Below are positions 1 to 9,417 of a stretch of DNA of 64,000 bases, in pieces. How positions within the stretch are numbered: position 1 is the stretch's first letter; each line of letters begins with the position of its first letter. Under the pieces are notes generated by a model, which saw nothing but the letters and a program-made list of their open reading frames with translations, made no database searches and was not told the origin of the DNA. The position numbers and the translations under genes were made by a program. Source of the DNA: Mucilaginibacter sp. cycad4 (GTDB lineage Bacteria > Bacteroidota > Bacteroidia > Sphingobacteriales > Sphingobacteriaceae); assembly GCF_034263275.1 (NCBI RefSeq), contig NZ_CP139559.1:1240001-1304000 (forward strand). Direction: 5' to 3'.

Positions 1-629
1 GCAGATCGGCTTACATTTGAAGCTACCCTTATCGGGTTTTGTTTATGTGCTTTGAATGGCGAGTCAAGTTTATCAGCATAAAATAAGTACAGTACTCCAT
101 GCTCACCTGATACACTTGTAAAAAGCCAGTATTTGTTATTGTAACGTATAATTGAACTGTCAACAAATGACTGACCTTCTAACAGTACCCTGATCTTTTC
201 AAATTTATATGGGTTGTTCATATCTATTTGATAAAGTGCGACTTGTTTGGCTGTCGCTGTTTCGGGGATACAATACAGCTGGTCGCTGTCAGTGAACATA
301 TAAGGATAGGAGAGGTGGATCTCATTTTTCATGATGCCATTTACTTTTTTCTTGTTTTTAAAATGCATATCATCTGTCATCATGATCTCTCCTCTGCCTT
401 TCCAAAAATTAAGCTCTTCATAATAGAGATGTACACGGCCGTTGATATTTGCGGTAAACGGGTCGGCAGCATAGTCTGCCTTGTCTTCTGACAGCCAGTT
501 GATTTTCCCGTTAAGCTGCTTGGTAAGGATAAGGTTTTCCGGAGATTGTGATACGTAACCTATATTCCATTTATCATAACTGAATAGTTTGTGAATAATT
601 GAATTAAGTAAAGAGATAAGATCTTTCAT
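1..629 (-). CDS. GINT1 N-terminal-like beta-propeller protein (partial, 3' end off window)
   Basis: The frame is open from an ATG at 629 to the left edge (about 209 codons). The start overlaps the stop of the upstream gene as ATGA (629-626), which suggests translational coupling and supports this start. Visible motifs are WNIGYV near residue 20, YAADPF near 47, HLSYPY near 98 and YCIPET near 111. I recognise this pattern from the five-bladed propeller domain named after plant glucosamine inositolphosphorylceramide transferase 1 (GINT1 N-terminal). In bacteria it often sits in surface-polysaccharide clusters, sometimes fused to a formyltransferase-like or glycosyltransferase domain. The C-terminal part lies outside the window, so any fusion partner and the function stay unknown. 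It is the last visible gene of the capsule operon. Confidence 0.7.
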   Translation of the reverse strand, partial: MKDLISLLNSIIHKLFSYDKWNIGYVSQSPENLILTKQLNGKINWLSEDKADYAADPFTANINGRVHLYYEELNFWKGRGEIMMTDDMHFKNKKKVNGIMKNEIHLSYPYMFTDSDQLYCIPETATAKQVALYQIDMNNPYKFEKIRVLLEGQSFVDSSIIRYNNKYWLFTSVSGEHGVLYLFYADKLDSPFKAHKQNPIRVASNVSRS

Positions 630-1357
630 AGGCGGAATACTTTTTTTAGAAATGACAAAAATGTTAGTGATATAGGTACATAGTCGGTTTCCTGCAGCAA
701 GCTGCCACCAAAACTATCTTTGAATTTGTTTATTTTTAAAAGCTCGGCATCTGATGTATTATAAGCGTAGCCGCCCAGGTCATAAATTTTAAAGCCCATC
801 TGTTTAAAAAAGCACATGTCTTCAAAATGTAACAGGCGGTTTGCCCGGCCGGCCACAGCCCTTAGCTGGCTGTCGTTCTCATTTCTGAACAGGGATGCTG
901 AATGTAACAGCCTCACTCGTTGTGATGCATTGTCGCGGATGTAAGCGTGCATAACCATATCTTGTCCCTCATGTACGGCTTTGGTAATAAACAAGTGAGG
1001 CTTATATTTATAAAACTCTTTATTAAGTTTCTTCAGGCCTTTGGTAAGTGCAAAAGAGTTATAAAAATCAATAAACCGTTTAATACCGGTGCCCATCACA
1101 GTTGTTACACCATCCTTTGCTGCCCTGCGTATTTCGTAAGCGGTGTTTTTATCAAAATTGGCTTCAATAGCAGGTATAGGAGAGCTGATGTCAATTATTT
1201 TGGTAAAAAAATCTTCTTTACGGTATCCGGGAACTGCATCGCTGCTTTTACTTTGTTTATAGTATTTTAAAAGGCAACCCCATAAGTTAGGTTTCGCGGC
1301 AAACCACACAACGGTGTACGGGACTATGCGCATAGCCCGGTTGTTAATCTGGATCAT
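626..1357 (-). CDS. GNAT/FemAB-like acyltransferase of the capsule operon
   Basis: A 243-residue protein. An ATG at 1468 lies in the same frame but would run deep into asnB, so I take the ATG at 1357, 14 nt after the asnB stop; it is followed by MIQINNRAM. The C-terminal half carries the pattern LLHFEDMCFFKQMGFKIYDLGGY followed by INKFKDSFGG, typical of GNAT-fold proteins of the FemAB/peptidoglycan-bridge type found in exopolysaccharide clusters. These transfer acyl or aminoacyl groups to amino groups. Here an amino sugar made by one of the two DegT aminotransferases of the operon is a plausible acceptor, but that is inference. The stop overlaps the next start (ATGA). The exact donor and acceptor cannot be read from sequence. 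Confidence 0.6.
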   Translation of the reverse strand: MIQINNRAMRIVPYTVVWFAAKPNLWGCLLKYYKQSKSSDAVPGYRKEDFFTKIIDISSPIPAIEANFDKNTAYEIRRAAKDGVTTVMGTGIKRFIDFYNSFALTKGLKKLNKEFYKYKPHLFITKAVHEGQDMVMHAYIRDNASQRVRLLHSASLFRNENDSQLRAVAGRANRLLHFEDMCFFKQMGFKIYDLGGYAYNTSDAELLKINKFKDSFGGSLLQETDYVPISLTFLSFLKKVFRL

Positions 1358-1371
1358 AGGTTTATTATGTT

Positions 1372-3213
1372 TTAAGCTACCTGGTATGTTGAAACTGGTT
1401 TTGAATGCTGATCTTTTAGCCATTGGGTAAACACCAGCAGTTTCCAGATTTGTGGCGCCCGGTTCCATTTACCGCTCATGTGCTCATTTATCATGGCAAA
1501 TGATTTTTGTACATTAATGCCGGGTATGTTCTTTAACTCGCTGATGGAGAGATGGTCCATTACATGGTCTTTCAACTCGTTTTTAAACCAATGATTCAGC
1601 GGCATGGTAAATCCTGATTTTGGTCTGTCAAACAATTGTGCCGGGGCATATTGGTATAAAATATCTTTCAAAATCCTTTTTTGAATGCCATATTTAAATT
1701 TATAGCTATCAGGAAGGTTTTGAGCAAAGGCAATTATCCGGTGGTCCATCAGCGGCGCTCTTGCTTCTAACGAAAATGCCATTGTGCCGCGATCAACCTT
1801 GGTGTTTATATCGCCGTTTAAGTAGGTTTTAGTATCAAATGCCGATAACTTTTGAAACAAGCTGGTTGATTTTGACGACCAGATATCCATAAACGGAACC
1901 TGGAGGCCAAGGTTAGGATTATCAAGCCAGGAGTATTCGAGGCCGCCGAGCATAAGTCCGTAAAGTGATTTAATTTCTGAATTGCAAATACCCAATGCAA
2001 TAAGTTTATGGCGATAGTTTGGCGAGATCCGGATAATATCTGCAACCCTTTTACGTACAGCCAGTGGGCATTTAAATAGCTGATCAACCATGTTAAACCA
2101 TTTGTAACGGCTGTATCCCAAAAAGCTTTCATCTCCGCCATCTCCGCTTAAAACCACCGTAACATGTTTTTTGGTGTATTTGCTTAACAGTAAAGTAGGG
2201 ATAGCGCTTGAATCAGCAAATGGCTCATCGTAATACCGGCCAAAATTTTCAATTAGTTCAATGCCTTCTTCTTTATTGCATTCAATAGTATGATGGTCAG
2301 TTTGCAGGTGTGCTGCAATTTTTTGTGCAAACACGCTTTCATCAAAACCTTTTTCCCTGAATTTTATGCAAAATGTTTTTACATTTTTATAGTTTTTAGC
2401 AGCCAGTGAAGCAACAAGCGACGAGTCAATTCCTCCTGAAAGATAAACTCCAAGCGGTACGTCGGCATGCATGCGTATGTCTACTGCATTGGAGATCAGG
2501 CGGGTTAAATCTGTTTGAGCTTCGGCATATGAGCCTTGATATAGTTCGGTGTGGGTTAGATCCAGATCCCAATATTTTTTGGACCTGAAAGTACCTGCAT
2601 TACAATCGAAACCGAATGAATGCCCTGCCTCAAGCTTTTTAATTTCATTCCATGCCGATTTAGGTTCGGGAACATATCCCCAAATAAAATACTCATTAAT
2701 AGCCTGTTCATCAATAGTTACATCCCGGCCAATACATATTTGTGAAGGCTGGCTGGCAAATTCAAAGTCGAAGCCGCAATGTGCGTAATAAAATGGTTTT
2801 TTGCCAAGCCTGTCGCGCGCCCCAAAAAGCTGGCGGGTACGGGTATCATAAATTACAAAGGCAAACATGCCATTGAAATGATTAACGCAATTTTCGCCGT
2901 ATTCAAGAAAGGTGGCGGCTATTACTTCGGTATCGGAATCGGTAGTAAACCGGTAGCCTATTGCTGTTAGTTTTATTCGTAATGTTTTGTAGTTATAGAT
3001 CTCGCCATTAAATACAATTTTAAGATGATGGTAGGTAAAAGGCTGGTCAGACCGGTGATCCAAATCAACAATAGCCAGGCGGTTATGGCCTAAAATAACA
3101 GGCCCGCTACGCTCAAAACCAGAATAATCGGGGCCTCTGAAATCTGCCCGTGCTAATTTTTGAAATATGATTTCATCTTCATATCTCACTGTTGATCCGT
3201 ATATACCGCACAT
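1372..3213 (-). CDS. asnB: Asparagine synthase-type glutamine amidotransferase (AsnB family)
   Basis: A 613-residue protein. The true start is the ATG at 3213, because class II glutaminases need Cys2 exposed after Met removal and the product then begins MCGIYGS; the longer frame to 3264 would bury it. The N-terminal Ntn glutaminase domain covers about residues 1-200 (GEIYNY and a DSDTEV motif present). The synthetase domain follows with the ATP PP-loop VYLSGGIDSS. Standard AsnB makes asparagine from aspartate, ATP and glutamine. Homologues in O-antigen or capsule clusters (WbpS, WbmI types) instead amidate sugar uronic acids. Lying among glycosyltransferases and in the same operon as a TviB-type dehydrogenase, this one more likely makes a uronamide, though a housekeeping role cannot be excluded. 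It sits 28 nt from the preceding GT4 gene. Confidence 0.85.
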   Translation of the reverse strand: MCGIYGSTVRYEDEIIFQKLARADFRGPDYSGFERSGPVILGHNRLAIVDLDHRSDQPFTYHHLKIVFNGEIYNYKTLRIKLTAIGYRFTTDSDTEVIAATFLEYGENCVNHFNGMFAFVIYDTRTRQLFGARDRLGKKPFYYAHCGFDFEFASQPSQICIGRDVTIDEQAINEYFIWGYVPEPKSAWNEIKKLEAGHSFGFDCNAGTFRSKKYWDLDLTHTELYQGSYAEAQTDLTRLISNAVDIRMHADVPLGVYLSGGIDSSLVASLAAKNYKNVKTFCIKFREKGFDESVFAQKIAAHLQTDHHTIECNKEEGIELIENFGRYYDEPFADSSAIPTLLLSKYTKKHVTVVLSGDGGDESFLGYSRYKWFNMVDQLFKCPLAVRKRVADIIRISPNYRHKLIALGICNSEIKSLYGLMLGGLEYSWLDNPNLGLQVPFMDIWSSKSTSLFQKLSAFDTKTYLNGDINTKVDRGTMAFSLEARAPLMDHRIIAFAQNLPDSYKFKYGIQKRILKDILYQYAPAQLFDRPKSGFTMPLNHWFKNELKDHVMDHLSISELKNIPGINVQKSFAMINEHMSGKWNRAPQIWKLLVFTQWLKDQHSKPVSTYQVA

Positions 3214-3241
3214 ACAAAAAAGGTTACAGGTTAGTGGTTTG

Positions 3242-4303
3242 TTATTTCGAAAGCAGGGTTTCATATGCCTGCCCTATCTTCTTAAGCCCAAAGCGCTCAA
3301 TGATATCTGCTTTAATATTAGGATGCTGCCAGGTTTGATTGCACGCACGGACAATTTGCTGACGTAGCTTACATAAGTCGTTCTGCTCGGCTATAAAGCC
3401 GTTGAAGCCTTCTTTTATCAGTTCATTAACCCCTCCAACACGGAAAGTAACAACAGGAACACCAACGGATAACGATTCAAGGATCACATTTGGGAAGCCT
3501 TCGGTAAAGGAGCTTAAAACCAGTACATCATGTTTGGATATCACTTCAGTAACATTGTTGATCTCCCCGGCAAACATTACACGGTTTTTAAGGCCGGTAC
3601 TTTCTGCTTCTGCTTTTAGCGTATTCATCAGCGGGCCATCGCCGGCAATAGTTAAAACATAGTTTTGAGGTAATGCCTGCATTACTTCCAGCAGGCGGAA
3701 CAAACCTTTTTCTTTGATCAGCCGGTTAACGGCAATGAGCCTTTTTAAACCGGAAATTTGATTTTGAGGCTTTAAAACGTTTGTTGTAATAACCGGATTA
3801 TGTATAACTATCAGCTTGCTTAGGCTAATGTGATAAAGCCGGGTTATTGATTGCCGCATTTCTTCCGACTGGCAAACTATCGAGTTAAACCGCACAAACA
3901 AAAACCTGGAAAAGTAATTGTAGAAACGGGCTTTAAATCCATAAAACTGCTTCATTTGTTGCGGGTTGTTGGATGCCCGGGCTATTAGGTTGGGTATTTT
4001 AACAAATATGGACACAAGGGCTACCAGGATATTAATATGATCGGTAGTAGAAAAAACAGCGTAAGGTTTTTCATTTTTCAGCAGCTTACGAAGTTTGAAA
4101 AATGAGCGCGAAGCTTTTATGGTTTTCAAATCTATAAACCTGATGCCTGCTATGTCTGTTGAGAAACTGCATTCGTTTCCGTTTAAAAGTACTACAACTA
4201 CCTCGTAATCAGGTTTGTTGAAATATTGAGACAGCAGCCAGTAAACGCGCTCAGAACCACCTGCACCAAGCGAACTAAGGACAAGAAAAATCTTCTTTCT
4301 CAT
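3242..4303 (-). CDS. Glycosyltransferase family 4
   Basis: A 353-residue GT-B enzyme. The N-terminus LSSLGAGGSERVYWLL is the usual GT4 acceptor-side motif (GGxER). The C-terminal domain has the EX7E-type donor motif FTEGFPNVILESLSVGVPVV. It should add one sugar, with retention of configuration, to the undecaprenyl-linked repeat unit on the cytoplasmic face of the inner membrane. Donor and linkage cannot be told from sequence. It lies between the Wzy-like polymerase (26-nt gap) and asnB (28-nt gap), all on the same strand. The start is well placed because the beta-1 strand begins at residue 4. Confidence 0.85.
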   Translation of the reverse strand: MRKKIFLVLSSLGAGGSERVYWLLSQYFNKPDYEVVVVLLNGNECSFSTDIAGIRFIDLKTIKASRSFFKLRKLLKNEKPYAVFSTTDHINILVALVSIFVKIPNLIARASNNPQQMKQFYGFKARFYNYFSRFLFVRFNSIVCQSEEMRQSITRLYHISLSKLIVIHNPVITTNVLKPQNQISGLKRLIAVNRLIKEKGLFRLLEVMQALPQNYVLTIAGDGPLMNTLKAEAESTGLKNRVMFAGEINNVTEVISKHDVLVLSSFTEGFPNVILESLSVGVPVVTFRVGGVNELIKEGFNGFIAEQNDLCKLRQQIVRACNQTWQHPNIKADIIERFGLKKIGQAYETLLSK

Positions 4304-4329
4304 TGTAAACTAAAAATTAGGATTAAGTT

Positions 4330-5559
4330 TTAAGCAACAGCTAATTCTTCCTGCACTGGTTCGGCTTGTATAATTGGATCTTTTAATTTGTTATAGTGTA
4401 ATACGGCGAAATAAATGAATATGGTAGGTCCATCAACACTCATTAACCATCCGTTGTGTGATAGAGCGTTTAACGAGAGTGCTATAAAAGTGAAAAATAT
4501 AGCTACATAAATTGCGCTCCCTTTATGTTTTATGTTTTTGATAGTTTGCCAAAATAACCGGATAGTTTTGTAGTATATAGCCCATAGTATGCCAAGCCCC
4601 AAAAACGGGCCAAGCAAGGTTATAAACATCAGGTAGGCATTGTGTGATGATAAGCCGAATGTGAACATCGGGTTGCGGTAAGTTACCTCATCCCAGGTTT
4701 TGCCATAAAAAATAAGCCCGAAAGGATAATCAGCATATATTTTAAGGTTTTCGGCAGCCATATCGGCCCGGTTAAAATCGTTGGCTTCTTTAGCCTGGTT
4801 TTTGGATAAGATGTTGTTTTTTTCATCCATATTATCCTTTAATACATAAGTATATAATCCGAAACATATAACCACGGTAGCTGCAACCAGGAAAACTGCC
4901 TTGTAGCGATAATAAATGAACAGGAACAAGGTTACAGCAGCGCCAAAGCTTATAAATGCGGATCTGTTCATGCCAAGGTAAATGCAAACAATGCAGGCCG
5001 CTAAAACCAATGCCCTCACTATAAGATATTGCCCGGTAGTACACGATGCAATAAACGCAAAGGTGGTAATTGCTACAACCTGGTACCCAAAGTTGAATTG
5101 CGTTACTGCCAACCCAGCCGGGCTTTGTTTAACAGGCTCACCCAGTAATTTACTCCTGAGCGGATCAATGGTGCCTGCCATGCTGTGATCCAATACCATG
5201 ATGACCATGGAAATCGTCAGCAGGAAAAAAAACATCAATATCGAAGAATAATAGCGCGATTTATTTGAGCCTACAAAATAATTAAAGTATAACGAACAGG
5301 GTATTATAGTAAGGAGTATGGCAAAGAAGGTAATATAATTGCTCATACCCACAACCTGGTACAAAAAAACGCCTACCAGAAAGATTATCAGTTCGTTATA
5401 ATAGCCAAAATCTAATATGGGTTTTTGTACAAAGAACAGCAGCATGCAAAAAATTACAGGTGCAGGGATCCTCAAAGTATCTGTCATAAAAATGCCAAAG
5501 GCAAGTGTGTACAGATAGAAAAACATTAAACAATAAAAGAGACTCTTTTTAAGCAGCAT
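4330..5559 (-). CDS. Wzy-like O-antigen/capsule polymerase, polytopic membrane protein
   Basis: A 409-residue, very hydrophobic protein with roughly ten membrane segments spread along its length. A soluble, charged stretch at about residues 230-290 (around DNMDEKNNILSKNQAKEAND) is followed by a SSHNAYLMF motif typical of the O-antigen ligase/polymerase family. In Wzx/Wzy pathways the polymerase joins repeat units in the periplasm. Its place beside the initiating phosphoglycosyl transferase and in the same operon as a Wzx flippase and Wzc supports the polymerase role. A ligase cannot be ruled out, because Wzy and WaaL look alike. Wzy proteins diverge strongly, so the call rests on topology and context. 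Confidence 0.75.
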   Translation of the reverse strand: MLLKKSLFYCLMFFYLYTLAFGIFMTDTLRIPAPVIFCMLLFFVQKPILDFGYYNELIIFLVGVFLYQVVGMSNYITFFAILLTIIPCSLYFNYFVGSNKSRYYSSILMFFFLLTISMVIMVLDHSMAGTIDPLRSKLLGEPVKQSPAGLAVTQFNFGYQVVAITTFAFIASCTTGQYLIVRALVLAACIVCIYLGMNRSAFISFGAAVTLFLFIYYRYKAVFLVAATVVICFGLYTYVLKDNMDEKNNILSKNQAKEANDFNRADMAAENLKIYADYPFGLIFYGKTWDEVTYRNPMFTFGLSSHNAYLMFITLLGPFLGLGILWAIYYKTIRLFWQTIKNIKHKGSAIYVAIFFTFIALSLNALSHNGWLMSVDGPTIFIYFAVLHYNKLKDPIIQAEPVQEELAVA

Positions 5560-5577
5560 AATAAAGCGATAATGGTA

Positions 5578-6186
5578 CTATTGAAAAATCCGTTTTAACG
5601 TGGATAGTATTATTTTGAGATCGAGTAAAATGCACTGGTTATCAATGTATTCGAGGTTTTTGCTGATTTTTGACGGCACAATCACGTTAATATACATGTC
5701 TTCCGGATCATCGCTGCCGGCCAGGATATCATTTTCATCAAAGTATTTGATAGATGCCCAGTCTGTTACCCCGGGTTTTACGGTTAGCACCCTTAACTGG
5801 GCCTGGGTGTACATGTTTACGTATTTTCTTACCTCAGGGCGCGGACCAACAAAACTCATGTCGCCGTTTAACACGTTTAGCAATTGCGGCAGTTCATCAA
5901 GTTTATATTTCCGGAGCCAATAGCCAACGCCGGTAATCCGGTAATCTTTACTGCCTATGGTTAGCAAACCGGCTCTGTCTGAGTTTACATACATGGTCCT
6001 GAACTTGAAAAGATCAAACTCATTCCCGTCTTTTCCAACCCGTGCCTGTTTGTAAAATGCGCTCCCTCTTGAATCAATTTTAATAGCAACAGCGATCAAA
6101 AGAAAAAGCGGCAGTAATACGATGAGGGCGATAAGCGACAAGCAAATATCAAAAAGCCGTTTAATCATAACTGTATTATAATTCAA
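5578..6186 (-). CDS. Initiating phosphoglycosyl transferase (bacterial sugar transferase, PglC/WcaJ C-terminal type)
   Basis: A 202-residue monotopic phosphoglycosyl transferase, the short form without the extra N-terminal membrane domain. A re-entrant hydrophobic helix spans residues 10-35 (KRLFDICLSLIALIVLLPLF). It is followed by FYKQARVGKDG, FKFRTMY, LRKYKLDELPQL and the MSFVGPRPE motif. It moves a sugar-1-phosphate from a UDP-sugar to undecaprenyl phosphate, the first membrane step of repeat-unit assembly. The first ATG (6186) overlaps the stop of the upstream aminotransferase by 11 nt. A second in-frame ATG (6168, MIKRLFD) sits 8 nt past that stop and is also possible. Sugar specificity is unknown. 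Confidence 0.88.
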   Translation of the reverse strand: MNYNTVMIKRLFDICLSLIALIVLLPLFLLIAVAIKIDSRGSAFYKQARVGKDGNEFDLFKFRTMYVNSDRAGLLTIGSKDYRITGVGYWLRKYKLDELPQLLNVLNGDMSFVGPRPEVRKYVNMYTQAQLRVLTVKPGVTDWASIKYFDENDILAGSDDPEDMYINVIVPSKISKNLEYIDNQCILLDLKIILSTLKRIFQ

Positions 6187-7420
6187 CTTTTGCAGGTTCT
6201 TTACACTCTTCCAGTACGGTATTTACCGAGTTTATAACGGTTGTAATTATGAAATCTATCTGCTCATCTGAAAGTTGCGGATAGATAGGTAGCGAGATTT
6301 CATTGGCATAAAGTGCGTAAGCCGACGGGTATTGAGAGATGTCGTAGCCCAGATCTTTAAAGAGGGTTAACATAGGCAGCGGCATAAAGTGTACATTGGC
6401 CGCGATGCCTTCACTCATAATGCAGTCGATGATTTGATCGCGCTGTACTTCCGATATACCTTTAATCCGCAGGGCAAACAAATGATAAGACGATTCCCTT
6501 TGCTCATTTTTTAATGGGGGCTTAATAAACCAATCCATGGCTTTAAAGCTGTCGCAATACATTGATGCAACACGTTTGCGCATTGGGAGCAGCCGGGCAT
6601 CGTAATTTCTGAGCTGGCCGAGACCTATTGCTGCACAAATGTCGGGCATATTGATCTTGAGGCCCATAAACAGGATGTCGTATTTCCAGCCGCCCCCGTT
6701 TGATTTGGTAAAAGCATCCTTGGTTTGACCGTTAAGGGTATATAGTTTTAAATACCGGTACTCATCAGCTGCATTGAAGTTGTCAGGCAGATTGATGCAG
6801 ATACAACCGCCTTCGGCAGTGGTAATGTTTTTTACTGCATGAAAAGAAAATATAGAAACATCGCTATACTTTGCCGCAGGTAATTCATTTATGGTTGCAC
6901 CGATTGAGTGCGCTGCATCGGCAATTAAAAGGATCCGGCCTAAAACTTTTTGCTTTGGGCTTTCAGGTACAAACAGCTTTTTAACGTCCTGCCTGTTTAT
7001 AATAGTTTTTAATCCTTCATAGTCGCAAGGCCAGCCGGCTATATCTACGGCGATAATTGCTTTAGTTTTTGGGGTTATAGCTTTGATCACAGCTGGTATC
7101 GAAATGCAGCAATCATCATCAACATCAACTATTACCGGGGTAGCCCCGCAATGTAATACACTTAAAGCGGTAGCACAATAAGTATATGCAGGTATGATAA
7201 CCTCATCGCCTTCCTTTATCCCGAACCATTTCAGCATCAGGATAGCTCCTGATGTCCAGGAGTTTACGCAAACAGCCGCATCCGAAGCTGTTAGTTGCTT
7301 CATTTGCTGTTCAAGTGCGGCTACTTTGGGCCCGGTGGTTATCCAGCCCGAGTTAAGCGTGTCTATAACCTCGTTTATAACAGCCTGGTCAATGTAAGGT
7401 GGCGCAAAAGAAATTTTCAT
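6176..7420 (-). CDS. DegT/DnrJ/EryC1/StrS-type PLP sugar aminotransferase
   Basis: A 414-residue fold-type I aminotransferase. Residues IPAYTYCATA (about 76-85) and the DAAHS motif (168-172) are seen. The PLP lysine is K197 in FSFHAVKNITTAEGG. These enzymes aminate keto-sugar nucleotides to make amino-deoxy sugars. No NDP-sugar 4,6-dehydratase lies inside the window, so the keto-sugar donor must come from elsewhere in the genome. The gene sits between the DUF2334 protein (17-nt gap) and the initiating transferase (overlap). The pattern SFHAxKNITTxEGG is shared with enzymes that make 4-amino-4,6-dideoxy sugars, which I take as a likely but unproven product type. Confidence 0.85.
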   Translation of the reverse strand: MKISFAPPYIDQAVINEVIDTLNSGWITTGPKVAALEQQMKQLTASDAAVCVNSWTSGAILMLKWFGIKEGDEVIIPAYTYCATALSVLHCGATPVIVDVDDDCCISIPAVIKAITPKTKAIIAVDIAGWPCDYEGLKTIINRQDVKKLFVPESPKQKVLGRILLIADAAHSIGATINELPAAKYSDVSIFSFHAVKNITTAEGGCICINLPDNFNAADEYRYLKLYTLNGQTKDAFTKSNGGGWKYDILFMGLKINMPDICAAIGLGQLRNYDARLLPMRKRVASMYCDSFKAMDWFIKPPLKNEQRESSYHLFALRIKGISEVQRDQIIDCIMSEGIAANVHFMPLPMLTLFKDLGYDISQYPSAYALYANEISLPIYPQLSDEQIDFIITTVINSVNTVLEECKEPAKVEL

Positions 7421-7437
7421 ATCTGGTTTAATAATTG

Positions 7438-8205
7438 TTAGTTTCCGGCAGGAATCCGTTCCATAAAAGCGATTGCCTTTTGAACGTAATCGCGCGCTAT
7501 TCTTTTATAAATGCAATATTTTTCGATAATGGCATCTGCCCAGGTATAATTTGAAAAATCAAGGTTGTCCAGCGACACAAAAAGATGATGGTTTTTTTCT
7601 ATAAAAACTTCAAGGTCTTGAAATGCTTTAACTGAACAGGTTTCGGGATGATAATTAAATGTCCAGGTATATTTTGTTTTTTGTTCAACTTCTGATAATT
7701 GAACGGGGATCCAGTTAAAGCCAAACCGCACGTAAGGAGATCTGAGCAATCCGTCGCTAATTATTTTAATGTTTGTATACTCGTGTAAGGCTAACAGCGT
7801 ATTGCGGTCAAAGGTATGTGCCGGGGCAATAAAAACAGTGGGGTGGATACTTTCGTTCCTGAAAATTTCAGATGCTTTTTTTATTTTTTCCCTCTGAGTT
7901 TGCAATGGTACACCGGCAAATTCTGATCTGTTATTCATCTTCAGCAAACCTGAGTTGTGATTTATGTAATAATGATCAAAACCGTGCATGCCTATCACAT
8001 AATTTTTATTTTGAAGCTCCCTCACCAATTGCCAGTAGTAAGGATTGAAATTACCGCAGGCTTTTAGCTTGGGGTCTTTATTGGCAGGGATAACGGCTAT
8101 TATGGGTTTTATGCCATACCTGTCAAACAGGGTAAAGAAACGTTCCCATTTTTGCAGATTATTTGTAGGGCACAAATCATCCAAACGAATTAGATATTGT
8201 AACAT
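7438..8205 (-). CDS. DUF2334/polysaccharide deacetylase-like protein
   Basis: A 255-residue protein starting MLQYLIRLDDLCP. The early LDD pair, the strand IKPIIAVIPAN near residue 33, the GMHGFDHYY motif (about 72-80) and VFIAPAHTFD (about 124-133) fit the NodB-like (beta/alpha)7 deacetylase superfamily, DUF2334 branch, with Asp-Asp and HxxxH-like metal ligands. No signal peptide is visible, so it probably acts in the cytoplasm on a sugar nucleotide or lipid-linked intermediate, unlike most secreted deacetylases. N-deacetylation of an intermediate is a reasonable guess, not shown. It is 19 nt from the GT4 gene before it. Confidence 0.7.
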   Translation of the reverse strand: MLQYLIRLDDLCPTNNLQKWERFFTLFDRYGIKPIIAVIPANKDPKLKACGNFNPYYWQLVRELQNKNYVIGMHGFDHYYINHNSGLLKMNNRSEFAGVPLQTQREKIKKASEIFRNESIHPTVFIAPAHTFDRNTLLALHEYTNIKIISDGLLRSPYVRFGFNWIPVQLSEVEQKTKYTWTFNYHPETCSVKAFQDLEVFIEKNHHLFVSLDNLDFSNYTWADAIIEKYCIYKRIARDYVQKAIAFMERIPAGN

Positions 8206-8224
8206 AGTAAACAGTTTGATAGGT

Positions 8225-9394
8225 TTACAAAGCCGGTTGACTGCTTGTTAGTTGTGCTGCGGTTTCTGATACAGCAGCATATTTTTTGATTAAAGTTTCC
8301 CATTCGCCCAGTATCTTATCCGGATGGTTGGTTTGGGATATGATGCGGGCCTGATTTCCAAGATTGGTTTTTAGGGTCTCATTGCCTGCCAAACGCCGCA
8401 TAGCGTCGGCTAAACCATTTATTGATGCTTTATTTACCAGTATCCCGTTTTCGCCATTGGAGATGATCTCTGCAGGGCCAAAATTGCAATCTACAGCTAC
8501 AGAGGGGCAGCCAAAGCTCATGGCTTCAACTAAAGCGTTGGGATATCCCTCGTTACGCGATGGTAAGACAAACATTTCGGCCTGGCTGTAATAATCCTGA
8601 AGATTATTCCGGCTTCCAGGCAATAGTACACGTTCTTTTAATCCAAGATTAAAGATCTGGCAAACCAGGTTAGCACGTTCTTCACCATCGCCTATAATGA
8701 TAAGATCAATGTCATTGAGGCCCGATTTTGCATAGGCTTCAATAAGGATGTCAAAGCCTTTTACATAAGCCAGGCGGCCAACCCCCAAAATAAATCTCCG
8801 ATGGTGAACCTTCTGATCTGATGGTGATTGGAAAATGGTAACGGCATTTGTTATCCGTTCAATATTATTGAGCGCTTTAAAGTCTTTGTCTTTAAGCAGG
8901 CAGTCTTCAACTCCTTTAGCACTTACAACAACTGCTGCCGATTTCTTATACAGGTTTAAAGCCAGGTGCTTGTGCAAATAATTAAAGCTGATAACACTTC
9001 TGTCTGGCGATGTGCGTTCCGAAACAATGTAGGGTACCCGGGTCAATGAACAGGTGATGCCGGCCCATATATTGGCCGAAGTAATGAATGACAAAGTACA
9101 CACCGGTTTTTCTGTTCGTAATAACTTTATGAGTTTATAAAAAGTTTCGGCAATATGATAAATCCTGTGAGTGAACTGGCTTTTTTGACGGTTTGTTAGA
9201 TAAACTACCTTAACACCATTTTCGATTTCGTATGCCGGAACATCATTGTTTAGAGAAATGAGTACCGACTGAAAGTTGTTTTTATTAAAGTAATTAGCGA
9301 GCGATATGATAACTCTTTCTGCTCCTCCTCCTTTAAGGGAAGGAATAATGAAAAACAGTACGGGTTTTGAAAAGGAAGCGGCTGGTATGTTCAT
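8225..9394 (-). CDS. Glycosyltransferase family 4
   Basis: A 389-residue GT-B glycosyltransferase. The N-terminal motif is IPSLKGGGAERVIISLANYF. The C-terminal donor domain contains LGVGRLAYVKGFDILIEAY and the EX7E motif RNEGYPNALVEAMSFGCPSVA. The overall look resembles PglH/PglJ-like N-acetylgalactosaminyl transferases, but the donor is not certain. It acts on the lipid-linked repeat unit at the cytoplasmic face. The last ~20 residues (AAVSETAAQLTSSQ) look unstructured. It is 23 nt after the GT2 gene and 19 nt before the DUF2334 gene, in one transcription unit. Confidence 0.85.
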   Translation of the reverse strand: MNIPAASFSKPVLFFIIPSLKGGGAERVIISLANYFNKNNFQSVLISLNNDVPAYEIENGVKVVYLTNRQKSQFTHRIYHIAETFYKLIKLLRTEKPVCTLSFITSANIWAGITCSLTRVPYIVSERTSPDRSVISFNYLHKHLALNLYKKSAAVVVSAKGVEDCLLKDKDFKALNNIERITNAVTIFQSPSDQKVHHRRFILGVGRLAYVKGFDILIEAYAKSGLNDIDLIIIGDGEERANLVCQIFNLGLKERVLLPGSRNNLQDYYSQAEMFVLPSRNEGYPNALVEAMSFGCPSVAVDCNFGPAEIISNGENGILVNKASINGLADAMRRLAGNETLKTNLGNQARIISQTNHPDKILGEWETLIKKYAAVSETAAQLTSSQPAL

Positions 9395-9417
9395 TGTTGG
9401 TGTTAATGCCCTGCCAG

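Noticed and set aside
228..491. 87-codon plus-strand open frame at the left end
   Set aside because: It is antisense to the truncated GINT1-N-like gene, whose motifs are clear in the other strand.
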